A stretch of 64,000 nucleotides of DNA from Rhodosorus marinus. Its lineage: Eukaryota; Rhodophyta; Stylonematophyceae; Stylonematales; Stylonemataceae. The translations under genes were made by a program, and so were the position numbers. The stretch covers positions 1,831,001-1,895,000 of the forward strand of contig JAMWBK010000008.1 in the NCBI GenBank assembly GCA_029953675.1. The letters are read 5' to 3'. Within the stretch, counting starts at the first letter, position 1; every line of letters starts with the position of its first letter. The notes under the pieces are model-generated. The model was given only the letters and a program-made list of their open reading frames with translations, was not told where the DNA came from and did not search any database. Shown here piece after piece: positions 33,282-45,360 of the stretch.

Positions 33282-35261
33282 TGTAGCTGTTCTTCAAGTA
33301 GAGCCTATGGCTTGCTTAAACGGTCGCACACCTCCAACCCCCCCATTTGTCTGAGCTGAATACAGATCTTTCATTGGCTATCTCGATCGAGCTTGAAATG
33401 AATATTAGATAAGTTTCATCAGTTCGTTTCGTATAAACACTCTTAATTGGCTTAAAGGAAAACAATTCTCGCATGATTGGCTTATAAAGCTATATTTTTT
33501 ATATTTGCGTCTTTCTGATGAGCCGGTTTCCGTGAAAGTCGCGCGCTCGACATAATATAGGGAGATATATACTCAAGTTAGGGCCATTTTCCTATCCTTA
33601 AAACTAAAAAACTCAACATATCAATTTTGGAAGAAAAATAATACATACCTGTTCGAGGTTTTCTGTTTTGGGTATTTTAGGATATGATGGGGCCATGAAG
33701 CAGACGAGGTTGCGGGGACCAACCTATGAGGTAAACAGGGTTGCCGTGGGAGTCTCGACCTACGTCGAGTAGTCCACGCTGTCAATCGACTCTCTACGTT
33801 GAAGTGTGCTTGGTTCGGACTTTCCACCTCCGCACCTACCCAATCGGTTCGATCATCGCCATTGGGGCAAGTTCGCCCTGGAATTCCGCGGGCAGCGTAC
33901 CCGTGAATCCTACCTCTTGTTTTCTCAGGAGAGAGGGGATGATTCTACCATGATTTCGTATCCGTTCTGCAACGCGAGGCCAGTTACTCACTTGCCACTG
34001 CGTGCATCCACCCACCTTTGTGTCCACTGGGAGGGAGCCCGGCATCTTGGCAAAACTGCCCTAGATTCCTCCCGCGCCCCTATCCGACTCGCTCCGTCCG
34101 CAACCTGGAAGCAACTCTTCTAACCGTCCTGGTCAAACCCCGGCACGGCGAGTGGTTTTGACAATTTGGCCATGCCTGTTTTTTGACGGTCAGCCGCTAG
34201 TGCAGAGTATGCGTTTACAGTTCGGATGCTATTTGGCTTCCTGCGCTTAAAACTGACGTTCTCTATGAATGTGACAGCTCATGCAACTGTGCAGATATCC
34301 TCTCGATTCTATACTATGCAGGTAACATCAATGTGCCCCCCCACCAGCGAGTCTCTCCCCTCCTCTAAAAGCTGTCACCGCCTTTACGTTGCAACTAATT
34401 GTTTCAAGAGTAAAATTTCAACGACTGAACTGATGAACGAATCAAAGACGACTTTCTACTCTCTTCGATCCAATAAGGAGAAAGAGACGTTCCTATTCGT
34501 GTAAATTGACAGATCTCTGACACGGACAAATCACTACATTAATTTTTGAATAAAAATAGTCGATGCAGTCTTGTTGAGAGCAAGATTTTACTCAAAAACA
34601 ATTCTTGTCGAAGACGATTTTTTGTCATAAAATAATCTTTTCATTTATAAAGAAAGAAAAATCACTTGTTACACGACAAATATTATATTGACGTCGTGAT
34701 TTCTTTTTTTATTTTCTGACATATTTTTCCATAGGGGTAGAAGATTTGTAAATTCTAGATGAATATTCCAAATAAAGAATGTATGTATCTGAAATTTTGC
34801 CAACTTTTCTTTTAAATTGAAGAAAGAGCAAGAAAAATCCATATATAGGTACAAAATTTGTGATATAGAAACTAAAAAATGTAGATATGTTTCTTGTTTT
34901 TCACCCTCTATGAAAGCTATCAAAAAGTTATGGACGGACCTTGCCCGTATTGCAGTCATTTGAATTGAAATATTTTCTAAGAATTTTTGTGTCTAAAACT
35001 TGGCTGGAAAAGGGGTTTTTGGCGCACGAAGTAGTTTGAAAATTTTGGCTACTTAAGGAGTCTGGTTATGTGGACTGGATGTGGTGCGAGCCGTGGGGAG
35101 GAGTGCGAGAACAGGATGGGAGGAGTATGGAGACTGAGAGATCAGGTCTTGGAAGAAATATGCACTGAATAAAGTGTAAATGAAGTTTCTGCTGGAGGAT
35201 TAGTTTGGTAGGATTTCTTTTGGTGGACGGTGTCGTTTTGGGTACTGAGTAGTTGGCAGGT
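33282..35261. other. Non-coding interval, strongly AT-rich at 34500-35000
   Basis: Frames at 33621-34123 on both strands overlap with no domain. AT-rich sequence with short direct repeats follows. No RNA gene recognised. Confidence 0.5.
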
Positions 35262-38075
35262 ATGGCAAAACCGGGTAGGCAGAAGAGCCGGACGTGGGAT
35301 CATTTTCGGCCGGTCCCGGGTACATCGAGGATGCGATGTACGCGGTGCACTACTGAGGTTACAGCGAGGCGTGATCGTATGCAGAAGCACTGGGATGGTT
35401 GTGTGGCGCAGCCGCGCGAGTCTGAGCACAGTCTCATTACCAAACCCGGGGACAGGAGAGACGGGGATCCGCGGTGGAATCAACCCGGGAGGAAAAGAAC
35501 GGCGACTTGGAGGCACTTCAAGGACTCCCCGGATCATAAGGGTAAAGCTCGATGTGATAAATGCGGTTACGAATTGTCAGCAAGGGTCGACCGGATGAAA
35601 AAGCATCTCATAATCTGCCGTCCTGAGCTTGGGATTGAAATAGAATCCACAAAAGGCGTTAAACCAGAACCGTCACCTCCAGACCCAGTACAACAAACCC
35701 CCCAAAACGGCCTGGAGAGGACGGCCAGTCGTCGATTGACGGATTCCGACGTGAGGGCTCTCAACAGGACTTTGGGAAGGCTAATTCTCAGACATGACAT
35801 ACACATCGGCCTACTTGATGATCCGGAACTGAAAAAGTAAGAAACCCTCGAAGAGAACCCAGAAAAACCAACAATAGAAGCCCTGTCATTGACACTGACA
35901 TCAACGCGGCGCCGTTGGTGGCGACGAGGATGGTCTTGAACGAATAAGGACAGGCTTCCTCCTTTCAGCTCCTCGTTCTCGGAGAACAGAGATCGCTTAG
36001 GGTCTTACAAGCAACTGAACGTTTACCTTTCTTTTACAGTCTCTGGCATGGTACGGTTTACGTCCCTCCTAGTCGAAGGAGTTGGATGTCGGTGATCGAG
36101 GATCTGTGGAGAATGGAGAAGAGCAAGTCCGAAACTTTTGTTCAGAGGTCTAGGCGTTTAACGCTCGTCACAGATGCGTGTAGAGAACCCAAAACTCCTC
36201 ATTTAGCCAGCTTTATTGCGGTTAATGAGAATGGGGAGAGTGTCATGTGGGATATGTCTCCCGTGTCGGCGGATGTAACAGTAGAGAACGTCGGAGAAGG
36301 ACTAAAGATGAGGCTGAATCGTCTCAGACAACTTGAAAAGGTTGTTGCGGTTACTATGGATGGAGGTGTCATGATGAACAGCGTGCGGAGAGCCCTTGAA
36401 AAGGATGCCGCGTACGAAGGTAAGGATCGTCGTAGAAAAGCTGAATTAGCTCAGGTTGCTGCTTACCGCATCTGATCGGTTCATGTTTTTCCGGGCTCTC
36501 GATCTCTCAGGCGTCATTTTCGGCCACTGTTTGGTACAGCAGACGAGGAAGATGGCCAAGGACTTGCTGATCGCGGGAGGGGACCTGTGGACGAAGCTAA
36601 AGACAGTCGAGCGAATCTGCTCCCAAATTGTTGCCTCGAGCGAGGCGCAAGAGTTTCTACGAACGTTCGAAGGCTACAAGGAAGTAGAACCGCAAGGTGT
36701 CAACGGAAGTGAATGGAATTCCGTGTTGTATTGTTTGATCCGGATCACTCAGAATAGGCCCGCGTTAAAGACCCTGGTCCGTAGAGGTGAGCTAGCGCCT
36801 AGCTCAGCAACTTGAAAGCGTGGAGCTTCGCTCTCAGCAGGCAGATATTTCCCGCTAGGTTTGTCCGTGGGCATTGATTTTGAGGAGAAGGAAGCCATTG
36901 CCGATGAGGAGTTCTGGCTGGCCGTTGAAGGATTCATGCCTGTTGCGAGAGTCTTCTGTTTTCTTCAGGGACTATCTGAGAGTTGTGAGCTGACATCAGG
37001 TACGGCGATTCCGTTGCGTGTTTTAGAATGCTTTCAACAGTGTTGGAGATGAGCTGAGTTGTTGGGTGCTGAATTGGGTTTTTGTGCAGGCTGCGTGGCA
37101 TTTGGATTCTACTGGATTCGGAGGATAGTGCAGACGTCAAAGAACTTTACCGATGTGCAGCGGGAGACGATGACCGAGGCAATCGAAGAGAGAATTCGAT
37201 TGGCGCTTGGGAAGGAAGCATGCGTCTCGTGGTATCTCGACCCGCGGCTGAGGGGTGCGGGAATGAAGGATCGCGATATCCACAAGACATGTGTTGCGGC
37301 GTCAGACATGGCCGTTCGGCTAGGAATCTTTGGGGACGAGGAAGCTGAGAGTTGGAAAGACAACCTGTTCTTGGAATGGCACGACTACAAGGACGGCAAG
37401 GGATCTTTTGATCTCTCCTCTTGCTGGAGTCCGGCAGTGACCAGGAAGCCGGAAAGGTACTTCATCAGCTTGATGCTTTTCGTTTGTTCGTTTCGGACTA
37501 TCACGGTTACTCACAGTCCGTCCTCGTCTGTACCCAGGTTTTGGAAGCTTCATCAGGGCCATTCCGATCACGTTGCGAAGTTGGGCTTACTTGTCACAGA
37601 TTACTGCTGCCACATTTCGGACTGCTCCAGGTCGACCTCTAGACTAACAGCAGAGCAGGTGATGCGAGGTCCAGGTCGTGACCTGGAACGACTGATTGCA
37701 ACGGAGTCCGTGAAGTGGTCAAGCAGAAAGTTGCTAGACGCTGGAAAGATCCAAAGGAGAATGGCGTACCTCATGAGGGAATACCGAGCTCTGCATCCAT
37801 CAAGCAGTGTCGAAGGACCGGATTCTATTTCGAATACCTGGGAGAATCGGGGTATTAGGTCTCGGCCGTCGAAGCAAGTGGAGGAAGAAGACGGCCTCTG
37901 GGAAGATGTTACCGGTTCAGCGGAGGGAGATTTTCTCGACTCAATACTGACAGAATATGGTAGCGAAAATGGAGAGGACATTCTGGACCGGGGGGAGAAC
38001 ACGCTGCTGGACGCCAAGACGGATTTGAGATGTTTCGAGGAGAAGATGGACAGCTTGATATCAGTGGCCAGGTAG
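35262..38075 (+). CDS. hAT-transposase-derived protein with two BED zinc fingers
   Basis: Exon 1 (35262 to about 35835) carries two tandem BED fingers: SRTWDHFRPVPG...CTRC...KHWDGC and TATWRHFKDSPD...CDKCGYELS...KKHLIIC. Later exons, joined in phase with ordinary GT-AG introns, carry hAT-core features: YVPPSRRSWMSVIEDLW, LTLVTDACREPKTPHLASF (first Asp), VAVTMDGGVMMNSV (second Asp), GVIFGHCLVQQTRKMAKDLL in place of the usual C..H motif, SEWNSVLYCLIRITQNRPAL in place of the TRW motif, and RFWKLHQGHSDHVAKLGLLV as a weak dimerisation domain. The acidic C-terminus ends EEKMDSLISVAR. No terminal inverted repeats or 8-bp target duplication were seen nearby. Degenerate catalytic motifs with maintained frames over at least six exons suggest a domesticated gene, though a decaying element is possible. 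Confidence 0.7.
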
Positions 38076-38382
38076 TCGCTGAGGCGGATACACTGCCGAC
38101 TGCTCTTACCCGTTGGCGCTGTCGACGTCTAGCCGTAGTCTCTCTATGAGAATGGGATACTGACGGCAGGTCAGAATCTACCTCGCGATGACGCAGAAGG
38201 GTCGAATGGCGCGCTCATATCCGCCCTGGAAACTCGCCACCAGCCCGAGCAGGGGGAACCAGCTCTTTCGCCCGGGAAGAGCCTCCCTCCCTTGGAACGT
38301 GTCCGCGATAATTGCTCAAGTTATTGTTGAAGAACATGGAAGGAGGAAAGGTGCTTTGAAAGGGGACTGGCTGTAGCTGGGT
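38076..38382. other. 3' flank of the hAT-derived gene
   Basis: No recognisable element; searched by eye for a terminal inverted repeat matching the region upstream of 35262 and found none. Confidence 0.35.
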
Positions 38383-38484
38383 ATTCCGGCGATAGACGAG
38401 AGGAGTCCACTATGTTCGGTGTCTAGTCATCTTATTCCAGCGATAGAGGAGAGGAGTCCACTATGCTCGGTCTCTAGTCATCCC
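38383..38484. repeat. 51-bp tandem duplication
   Basis: attccggcgatagacgagag... at 38383 and attccagcgatagaggagag... at 38434 run parallel for about 50 bp (gagtccactatg, ctagtcatc), with about five differences. Confidence 0.75.
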
Positions 38485-41360
38485 CCACTGCCGCGGAGAG
38501 ACGCATTCTCTTGCTAGAGATTCTGGTATGCTTAACTGACCCTTTTCCAAATCGTGGGAGTGGGACTATCAATTTGTTCGGAGCCTTGGGGCGCAGCAAC
38601 GACGTAAGTGGAAAGGTGGTTCGTACAAGTTTCTACTCGAGCTGGTACAGTTTACGAAATCTGGCCTGGGTGGTCTGAATAGAAGAGGTTTGGTAGTATC
38701 TAAAGAACGAAACCAGTGTACAGACAAAACAGGAGCAATGGAAGAGCTGCAGGCCTTTCTTGCTCGGAGCTATGGAAACGGACAAGAGCAGGCTTTCAAA
38801 TATGTGGCAACCATTTTTATCGGGAAGTTTGGACGCCATGGAATCAGCATCCATTTCTATCGCAGCCACCGCCCGCTTGCGACCAAAACGCCTCCACCAA
38901 TAAGCGGCGACCACGAGCATGCCACGGACGGCCACCAACATTTGCTGAGGAAGTTGATAGGAACATTCCTAACTATGATCCCTGTGTAGTAGAAAATGAA
39001 AAAGGCTCGAACTCTAGGGTTTTCTGGTCCCCACCATCTAAGATCTAGATTTGTTTCTGCGACAAAAAAAAAAATGAAAACTTAACAACGCCAAAAGCGG
39101 AGATTGCCCCCGCCTCACGGAGGCGCATTTGCAACACGCATCTTGTGTAGCCACTTCAAGAAATGAGTCGCGACCGACAGCTTTTCATACCAAAGCCCTA
39201 ACTTTGCGTCGAAACTCGGGCCGCGAGAGCATGGTCTCCTCGGAGCTTTTGTACTCGCATTCAATCACAGCAAACCCCCCCCTTTCCTTTTCAGACGGGC
39301 GGATCGATGGTTTTTTCAAATTAATGAAGAAAATTCGCCGTCCTTAAGCAAGGCCGCATTATCGACCATTTGTTCTTGACTGAAGAAATTAAACTCTTTC
39401 AAATATTTTATTTAGTTTTCTCAATGAGAGCCTTTCGCTAAGGGGGTGGAAAACGAATTTAGAAATATTGCATGGGGGTTAGGAGCTGTTCGCTCAACAA
39501 ACGGATTTCGATTTAGAAACATTGCATGGAGTAGGCGCGTTCACTGGCACCTTTTTTTTGGGAAGGTTTGGGTTGTTGTACAAGGCCCGGCTCGTCGCGG
39601 GGGAATTGGGGAGCTCAGGTTTTCCTTCTCGAGTAAATACCAGTCTCCTAAAGCTGGCGGAATTGATAGACTCGTTTGCTACTCGAGCGTTAACGGGTAC
39701 CACCTGCTGTTGGCGACGAGTACAATCTCTTCTTATTAAAGAGTGGAGCCAGACTTGAGAACGTGCAGCCCTCAGAATCTTGCGAGGCAGAAGTGCGACA
39801 GGTCGGATGCTGAACAACAAGGCGCTCTCGTAAACGACGCTGAGACAGGCTTGACACGCCTCCAACACTCTCACACCCACAATCGTCTTTGTAACACAGC
39901 ACAGAATCCAGCTACTCAAGGCTTCTTGCTGAAGCATACAACTTTCGTCTCTCTACCATCTATTCATCTCGTACCTCCAAAGGCGCCGTTTAGATCGCTG
40001 GTTGCTTTGGTGCAGGGCTCCTCTTAAGGCTCTCGTTCAACAGCCTCCAAAGCCCGAAGAACTGCTTGGATGGCGCGGCTGTTTAGGTGGCTGAGCTCTT
40101 ATCCATCCCGTCTATAATCTCCCAAGGCGCAGCTCAAATGCTGGCTGCTTTGGAGCTGGGCTCTCTCTACCTGAAGGGCTCCTAGGGGGCGATCTGGTCT
40201 AACGGCCTCTATAGCCACTGAGGTGCCTTGTATTAGAAATCCATTTTGTTTTTGATCACAACCATCATTCCCTCCTCAGGGGTTACGGCGGGAGGAGATC
40301 TTAATTCCGTCTAGAAACCACCACCACCACAGAAGCTCCGACAAAACAAAAATTCAAATGATTCAGGAAAGACATGCAAATCGCGACTCTACCGCAAACT
40401 CTACAAAGAGTTGGTAAGCCTCGCGTAATGAAATGCGACACCTTTCAGAAACTACCAAAACACAAAATAAACATACTTAAAATATTGTATTTTTCATGTC
40501 TAGTTTTTTCTTTTTCATCTCGGACCATCAGTTGAAAAAGAATTGCAGTAGAAGCAGAATCCACCTAATTATTAATTTATTATGATATCTAGAAAATTTT
40601 GAACCTATACAAGGGGGGGAAACGTATCTTGACACGAAATTTATATTTGAATGTTTTCTTCACCATTTTCTGTAGTACAAAAAAGTGATTAAAAATTGAG
40701 ACATATATCCAGTTCTTCTTCAGGTTAAAAAAATGGATGAAAATGTTCTTCGAATATTTGCATTTCAATTGTCATAAAAACGAGGTTACCAGCAAAAGTA
40801 CTTCTGAAGTGGAAGAGGAGGAAGGAGGATGGGGAGGGGTTGGAAATTAATCAATAAACGAGTCAAACCATTTTGAGTATTCTATCAGAAACGGGGGGGT
40901 GGGTCGGGATTCCTTTATATAATATATAAAAGAAAATTTCTTGTTTAGATGAAAGAGACTAGAAAGGGAAATCCCCCCGGTAACGACCACTGCGAGATCA
41001 AATCATGGTCTTTCGTTTTTCATATACAAAAGACGATACCTTTACTGGTATTATCATTTTTTGAAATATTGAAAATATTATATCGTCTATCCAGTATAAC
41101 GATTAGAACGATGTGGGGTGGGGTGGATCCCGGCAAGGGCATCCAGTTTTACTCACTCTTTCACAATTTTAACCAAATTTGTTTTTGTATCCAATTTTTT
41201 TTTTTTTGCAAAGTATCTCAAAACCTTGAAAAAAGTAATTCGTGGTTTAATAGGTCCAATTCCATCTCACCTTGCGTGATTTACCCATCAAGACGTCCAA
41301 CCCCCCCATGTTTCAAGCGGCTGTCACCACTATCGATTATTCAATTAAAAAATAAATATA
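38485..41360. other. Non-coding interval with weak internal repeats
   Basis: Three overlapping frames at 38633-39048 have no domain and cannot be ranked. A short direct repeat occurs at 39456-39530 (tttagaaa.attgcatgg twice, about 54 bp apart). Two diverged segments at about 39975-40060 and 40125-40220 share phrases such as ctccaaaggcg/ctcccaaggcg and gctggttgcttt/gctggctgcttt. The remainder is AT-rich. Confidence 0.5.
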
Positions 41361-41834
41361 CCCAATCAAAATCTCCCATGTTAGTTCCCACAATATTGAA
41401 AGTGTTTAGAAAAATAAGGGGTCCTGGTCAGATATCCTTTTCAGCATTTGTTTTCCGTTTTTAATATTGTGTTTTGGAAATATTTATTACAAAAACCGTT
41501 AATGGGGGGTTTGTGAGCGTTTTTAGTGAACCTGTCAGATTAGTTTTGTTTGTTTTTTGAGGGTCTAGTGGAAAACTAACCACTCTCACCCAATAAACCC
41601 AATCAAAATCTCCCATGTTAGTTCCAACAATATTGAAAGCATTTAGAAAAATAGAGGGTCCAGGTCAGATATCCTTTTTGGCATTTGTTTTCTGTTCTTG
41701 ATATTGTGTTTTGGAAATATTTAAGGGACCATCCGTTTAGTGGGGGGTATGAACATTTTTAGTTAACTTTCTTGTATTAGTTTTTGTTTGTTTTTTGAGG
41801 GTTTAGTCGAAAACTAAACACTCTAACCCCAACT
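41361..41834. repeat. 237-bp tandem duplication upstream of glutamine synthetase
   Basis: Unit 1 starts at 41361 and unit 2 at 41598, both with cccaatcaaaatctcccatg. They stay alignable through cagatatcctttt, atattgtgttttggaaatat, tttgttttttgagggt and gaaaactaa.cactct. Divergence is roughly 10-15% by eye, so the duplication is not recent. Confidence 0.8.
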
Positions 41835-41973
41835 GGGAGGAGAGTGAGAAAAATGTGGGGGGGGGGTGGTTTGGACGGGGCCAACGCGGAAGTAACATTG
41901 GTAGGTTGGTTGACATTGAATGTCAACGGGTTACCACAGATCGTGAATGGAAAGGGAGTTTCCCCCGATGAGG

Positions 41974-41981
41974 TATAAATA
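41974..41981 (+). promoter_or_regulatory. TATA box of the glutamine synthetase gene
   Basis: TATAAATA lies 152 bp upstream of the start codon and about 20 bp before a purine-rich patch (agaggaggggggaggg) in the presumed leader. It is the best TATA match in the interval; its use is inferred. Confidence 0.5.
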
Positions 41982-42132
41982 AGCTGAGCATGGGAGGAAA
42001 GAGCGAATGGAAGAGGAGGGGGGAGGGTTTGGTATCTCAGAGAGTTTTGGGCTGTAGGAAGACCTTGTTGAGCCGTCTCCTTGTTCTGTCTCTGTGTTAG
42101 TTGTTCTGTGTGATTTTGCGGCGAGCGGAAGG

Positions 42133-43392
42133 ATGTCTTTGAAAAAGCTAACGTTGCCGGATAATGTTTGTATTGCGGAGTACGTCTGGTTGGATGGGTT
42201 TTACAAGCTGAGATCCAAGGCGAGAACGCTTGACGAGGTCCCGACCTCTGCGGAAGATCTGCCGGAGTGGAACTACGATGGATCGTCCACTGGGCAGGCT
42301 CCGGGAACGGACTCTGAAGTCATCCTTAGACCCCAGGCGATCTATAAGGATCCATTCCGTGGTGCACCTCATATACTCGTCATGTGTGACACATACAACC
42401 CTCAGGGACTTCCTCTCGAGACAAACCAGAGGCACGACTGTGCTATCGTCATGCAAAAGGCCAAGGATCTCCTCCCGTGGTTCGGGTGTGAGCAGGAATA
42501 CTTCCTGATCGATAAGGCTACCGGCAGACCACTTGGATTCCCAGCGGAAGGGTACCCACTCCCTCAGGGTCCGTACTACTGCGGTGCTGGGGCCGGAAAG
42601 ATCTTTGGGCGCGATGTTGCGGAGGAGCACTACATTGCGTGTCTTTACGCTGGAATCAAGATGAGCGGAATCAATGCCGAGGTCGCTCCAGGCCAGTGGG
42701 AGTTCCAGATTGGTCCCGCTGTCGGCATGGAGGAAGGGGACATGATGTGGATGGCCAGGTATATCCTCGATCGAGTTACCGAGAACTACAACATGACAAT
42801 TTCCTACGACGCAAAGCCAGAGAAAGGTAAGCTTCGGCTCGAACAGATTCAACCTCAGGATTACGGACTTGGCATTGATCAATTTGGTCTGTTTCTGGCT
42901 TGCAGGGGACTGGAATGGATCCGGAGCCCACACCAACTTCTCAACTCAGCCAATGCGTGACGAGGGTGGCTACGAGGGTGCTATTATTCCCGCCCTTGAG
43001 CGCCTTGCCCTCAAGCACAAGGAGCACATTGCTGCATACGGCGAGGGCAATGAGCACAGGCTCACAGGGACGCACGAGACTTCTAGCATGGATAAGTATG
43101 TAGAGCTGACTTCCACTTTTAATGGGGGATCTGCCTTAAGTGTGGAGCGGAGACTGACCCAATTTTCTTGTGTCGATCTTTTCACCCGAATAGATTTAGC
43201 TATGCAAAGGCTGACCGTGGAGCGTCCGTCCGAATTCCGAACACCACTTATGCTAGTGGTAAGGGCTACTTTGAAGACCGCCGCCCGTCGGCATCGATGG
43301 ATCCGTACGTTGTTACAAAACTGCTGGTCAGCACCTGCTGCGATATCCCACTTCCGACAACCAAATTCTCTGAAACGCGGGCTGAACACTAG
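42133..43392 (+). CDS. GLN: Glutamine synthetase, eukaryotic type II (GSII)
   Basis: Converts glutamate, ammonium and ATP to glutamine. Exons 42133-42826, 42906-43095 and 43194-43392; splice phases join as K-GDWNGSG and [12 protein letters not shown]. Motifs: [16 protein letters not shown] (beta-Grasp domain), [12 protein letters not shown] with metal ligands, [53 protein letters not shown] and [20 protein letters not shown]. About 360 residues, the usual GSII length. No presequence is present (MSLKKLTLP...), so the product is probably cytosolic. The ATG at 42133 is preferred over in-frame upstream near-cognate codons. All catalytic regions are present. Confidence 0.96.
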
Positions 43393-43879
43393 GAGCTGTT
43401 CGGTTTGGTTTTTCCATTCTAGTGCTCCCTTGTTATATTTGAAAAAAGCAAAATGCTCATTTTTAAAGGAGACGTGTTGGCCGAGGTCACACATATACAG
43501 CCGTATTCGCATTCGAAGTCCAGTAGATTCTTTGCAACCTGCCTGGCCTAATTCCCCATCGGCCCTCCGGGCATCCTCTCCTTGATCAAGAGATTGGCTT
43601 CGCCCTGTATCTCCATCTACTCACGATCGTCTCCACTGAATTCGCACTTAGGTGGGCAACTTTCAAGCTGCAGCTATCGAAGGGCGCGATACTCACCGAA
43701 CCGGTGCACAATACTTTGAGCACCTCTTCCTCCCCTGAGGAAGCTAGGTCATGGCAACGGCTCAAAACTGCTGTTTTGTGCAGCACACTGCACCCAATCT
43801 ATGCTAGCTGAATTGCGTATGATTTCTCAAAATTTCCGAACACTTCCATATGCGGGCTGGCGGATTCAGGAGAACTCTT
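43393..43879. other. Convergent 3' region
   Basis: About 490 bp between convergent GS and PPR-like genes. No domain-bearing frame. Confidence 0.5.
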
Positions 43880-45360
43880 TTATCTTTCTCCTACTATCAA
43901 CGCGGACAAAGCACCTGCGAGGGCTTGCTGGTTCCTATCTGAGGCCTGGTTTCGTGCGCTTTCCTCGTCCAGGACCTTGACTGCTCCGTCTAAGACACGT
44001 TTGCTCACATTTCCACCGGTTTTCGCTGCCAGTCGAATAGCAGTGAGAGGCTTTCCGAGCTCGGCTAGCGAAGTGGCTAGCATGTGCAGGGCGTCGACAT
44101 CTTCCGCCCAACGCGCGTTTCTACGCGCCATCTGGTCATAAGCTGATAGGACCCGTACATAGTCTTTTCGGCTGAACCTTTCAAGTCATGTACGTTATCG
44201 GAAAGGTGGCGTGCGGTCAGCAGAAAGCCGCGAATCTTTGAGGCCGGACGTTTGCTCCGGCAGAACACGATTGGTTTTCATTTGAGCGTTAGCGAATGGT
44301 TTGGGAAAACCGGGACGTTCGGAGCGCGAGCTTACCAGTGCCTTATCAAGATCCTGTAGCTTCCCTTGGTTGGCTTTTCGGCCACGTTTACCATTGTATT
44401 CATGACCTCCAGAAACGAGTCGTGCTCGCGCCTGCATGAGTGCATGTGCAGCAGGGCATTCATCATGTGGATGTTGACCTGGACTCGTTTGGACACCACT
44501 TTCTGGAAAACTTGTGTTGCTTGCTGATACTCTCCTGCTAGCGAGAGGGCCATGAGCACTCTAGAGTAGTCAAGCTCGCTAACTGCGGAGCGCTCGTCGA
44601 GAGCTTGAAAAAGTCTGGAACCAGCGCGAAACTCAGAGCGCGAAGAAGACAGGGGGCATGTCCCAAAGGAAAGGGAGAAGATGCTGCGCGTACCGTGTGC
44701 AATCCGGAGCACTTCCCGCTCTCGAATACGCGCTCAGCAAACAAGACCGAATGCGATTCCTGTCGGAACTGGGTAAGCGCTCAGAGTCCTGCTCGACTTG
44801 CTTGATGACTTCCAAGTCGCTGGCGAAGCCAATATTGCGAGCAATTGTGGAGAGCGACTGCACGTCCATCGCCACGGTGTCATCCGACCTGAATTCTCGA
44901 TATAGATCCATCCTGCTCCTGGGACTGAGGCCCTTTTTTTCCATGGCACACAGGAGGTGAGCATAGATTTTGCTAGTTCTTGGAACCTTCTCCTGTTTCA
45001 GTTGGTAAAGGATCCATGACAGCCTGCGGACGTCTGCCCTCATTGCCATCATTCGTAGAATCCGAGGCTGTTGGACAACGCGCTTTTAGCGGCTCACTTC
45101 AAGGAATTCGCGGCGGAAGCTTCTTCCATTCAAACCTCTGGTGACCTTGGGGCCTTGAAGGGGCCAGTGGTTTGCTCAAGATGCTTCCTAATAGTTTTCT
45201 CATCTTCCTGAATCAGTCTCTCTTGAATCTCTTGGAGTACATGAGCGCGGCAATCCCAGTCAATACATTCTGGCCTTGTGAGGGTGTTCCTTTGGCGAGT
45301 GTCACGACTACAGTTCCACCCAGCTATACGCCCAGGGAAGAACCTTTGAAGCTTGTCCAT
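43880..45360 (-). CDS. Pentatricopeptide-repeat-like (PPR) protein
   Basis: Minus-strand gene with at least four exons. The start (45360, MDKLQRFFPGRIAGWNCSRD) resembles an organelle presequence. Following exons hold paired helices with PPR spacing: LSWILYQLKQEKVPRTSKIY, YAHLLCAMEKKGLSPRSRMD, DYSRVLMALSLAGEYQQAT, VFQKVVSKRVQVNIHMMNAL and LHMLATSLAELGKPLTAIRL. These read like helix A/helix B units with a trailing V..N or P..Y position. It ends at 43880 with ALAGALSALIVGER. PPR proteins bind organellar RNA and act in processing or translation. Repeat number and exon joints are uncertain; a generic TPR-like alpha solenoid is the alternative. Confidence 0.6.

Noticed and set aside
33621-34123. 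Overlapping open frames on both strands as a possible gene
   Set aside because: No domain, no splice structure joining them to anything, and equal coding appearance on both strands.
38633-39048. Three overlapping frames of about 100 codons that might be a gene
   Set aside because: None has a recognisable motif, and they compete with one another over the same bases, so no product can be supported.
42148-42936. 262-codon frame antisense to glutamine synthetase
   Set aside because: It is a codon-bias shadow of a highly conserved gene, with no independent domain or splice signals.
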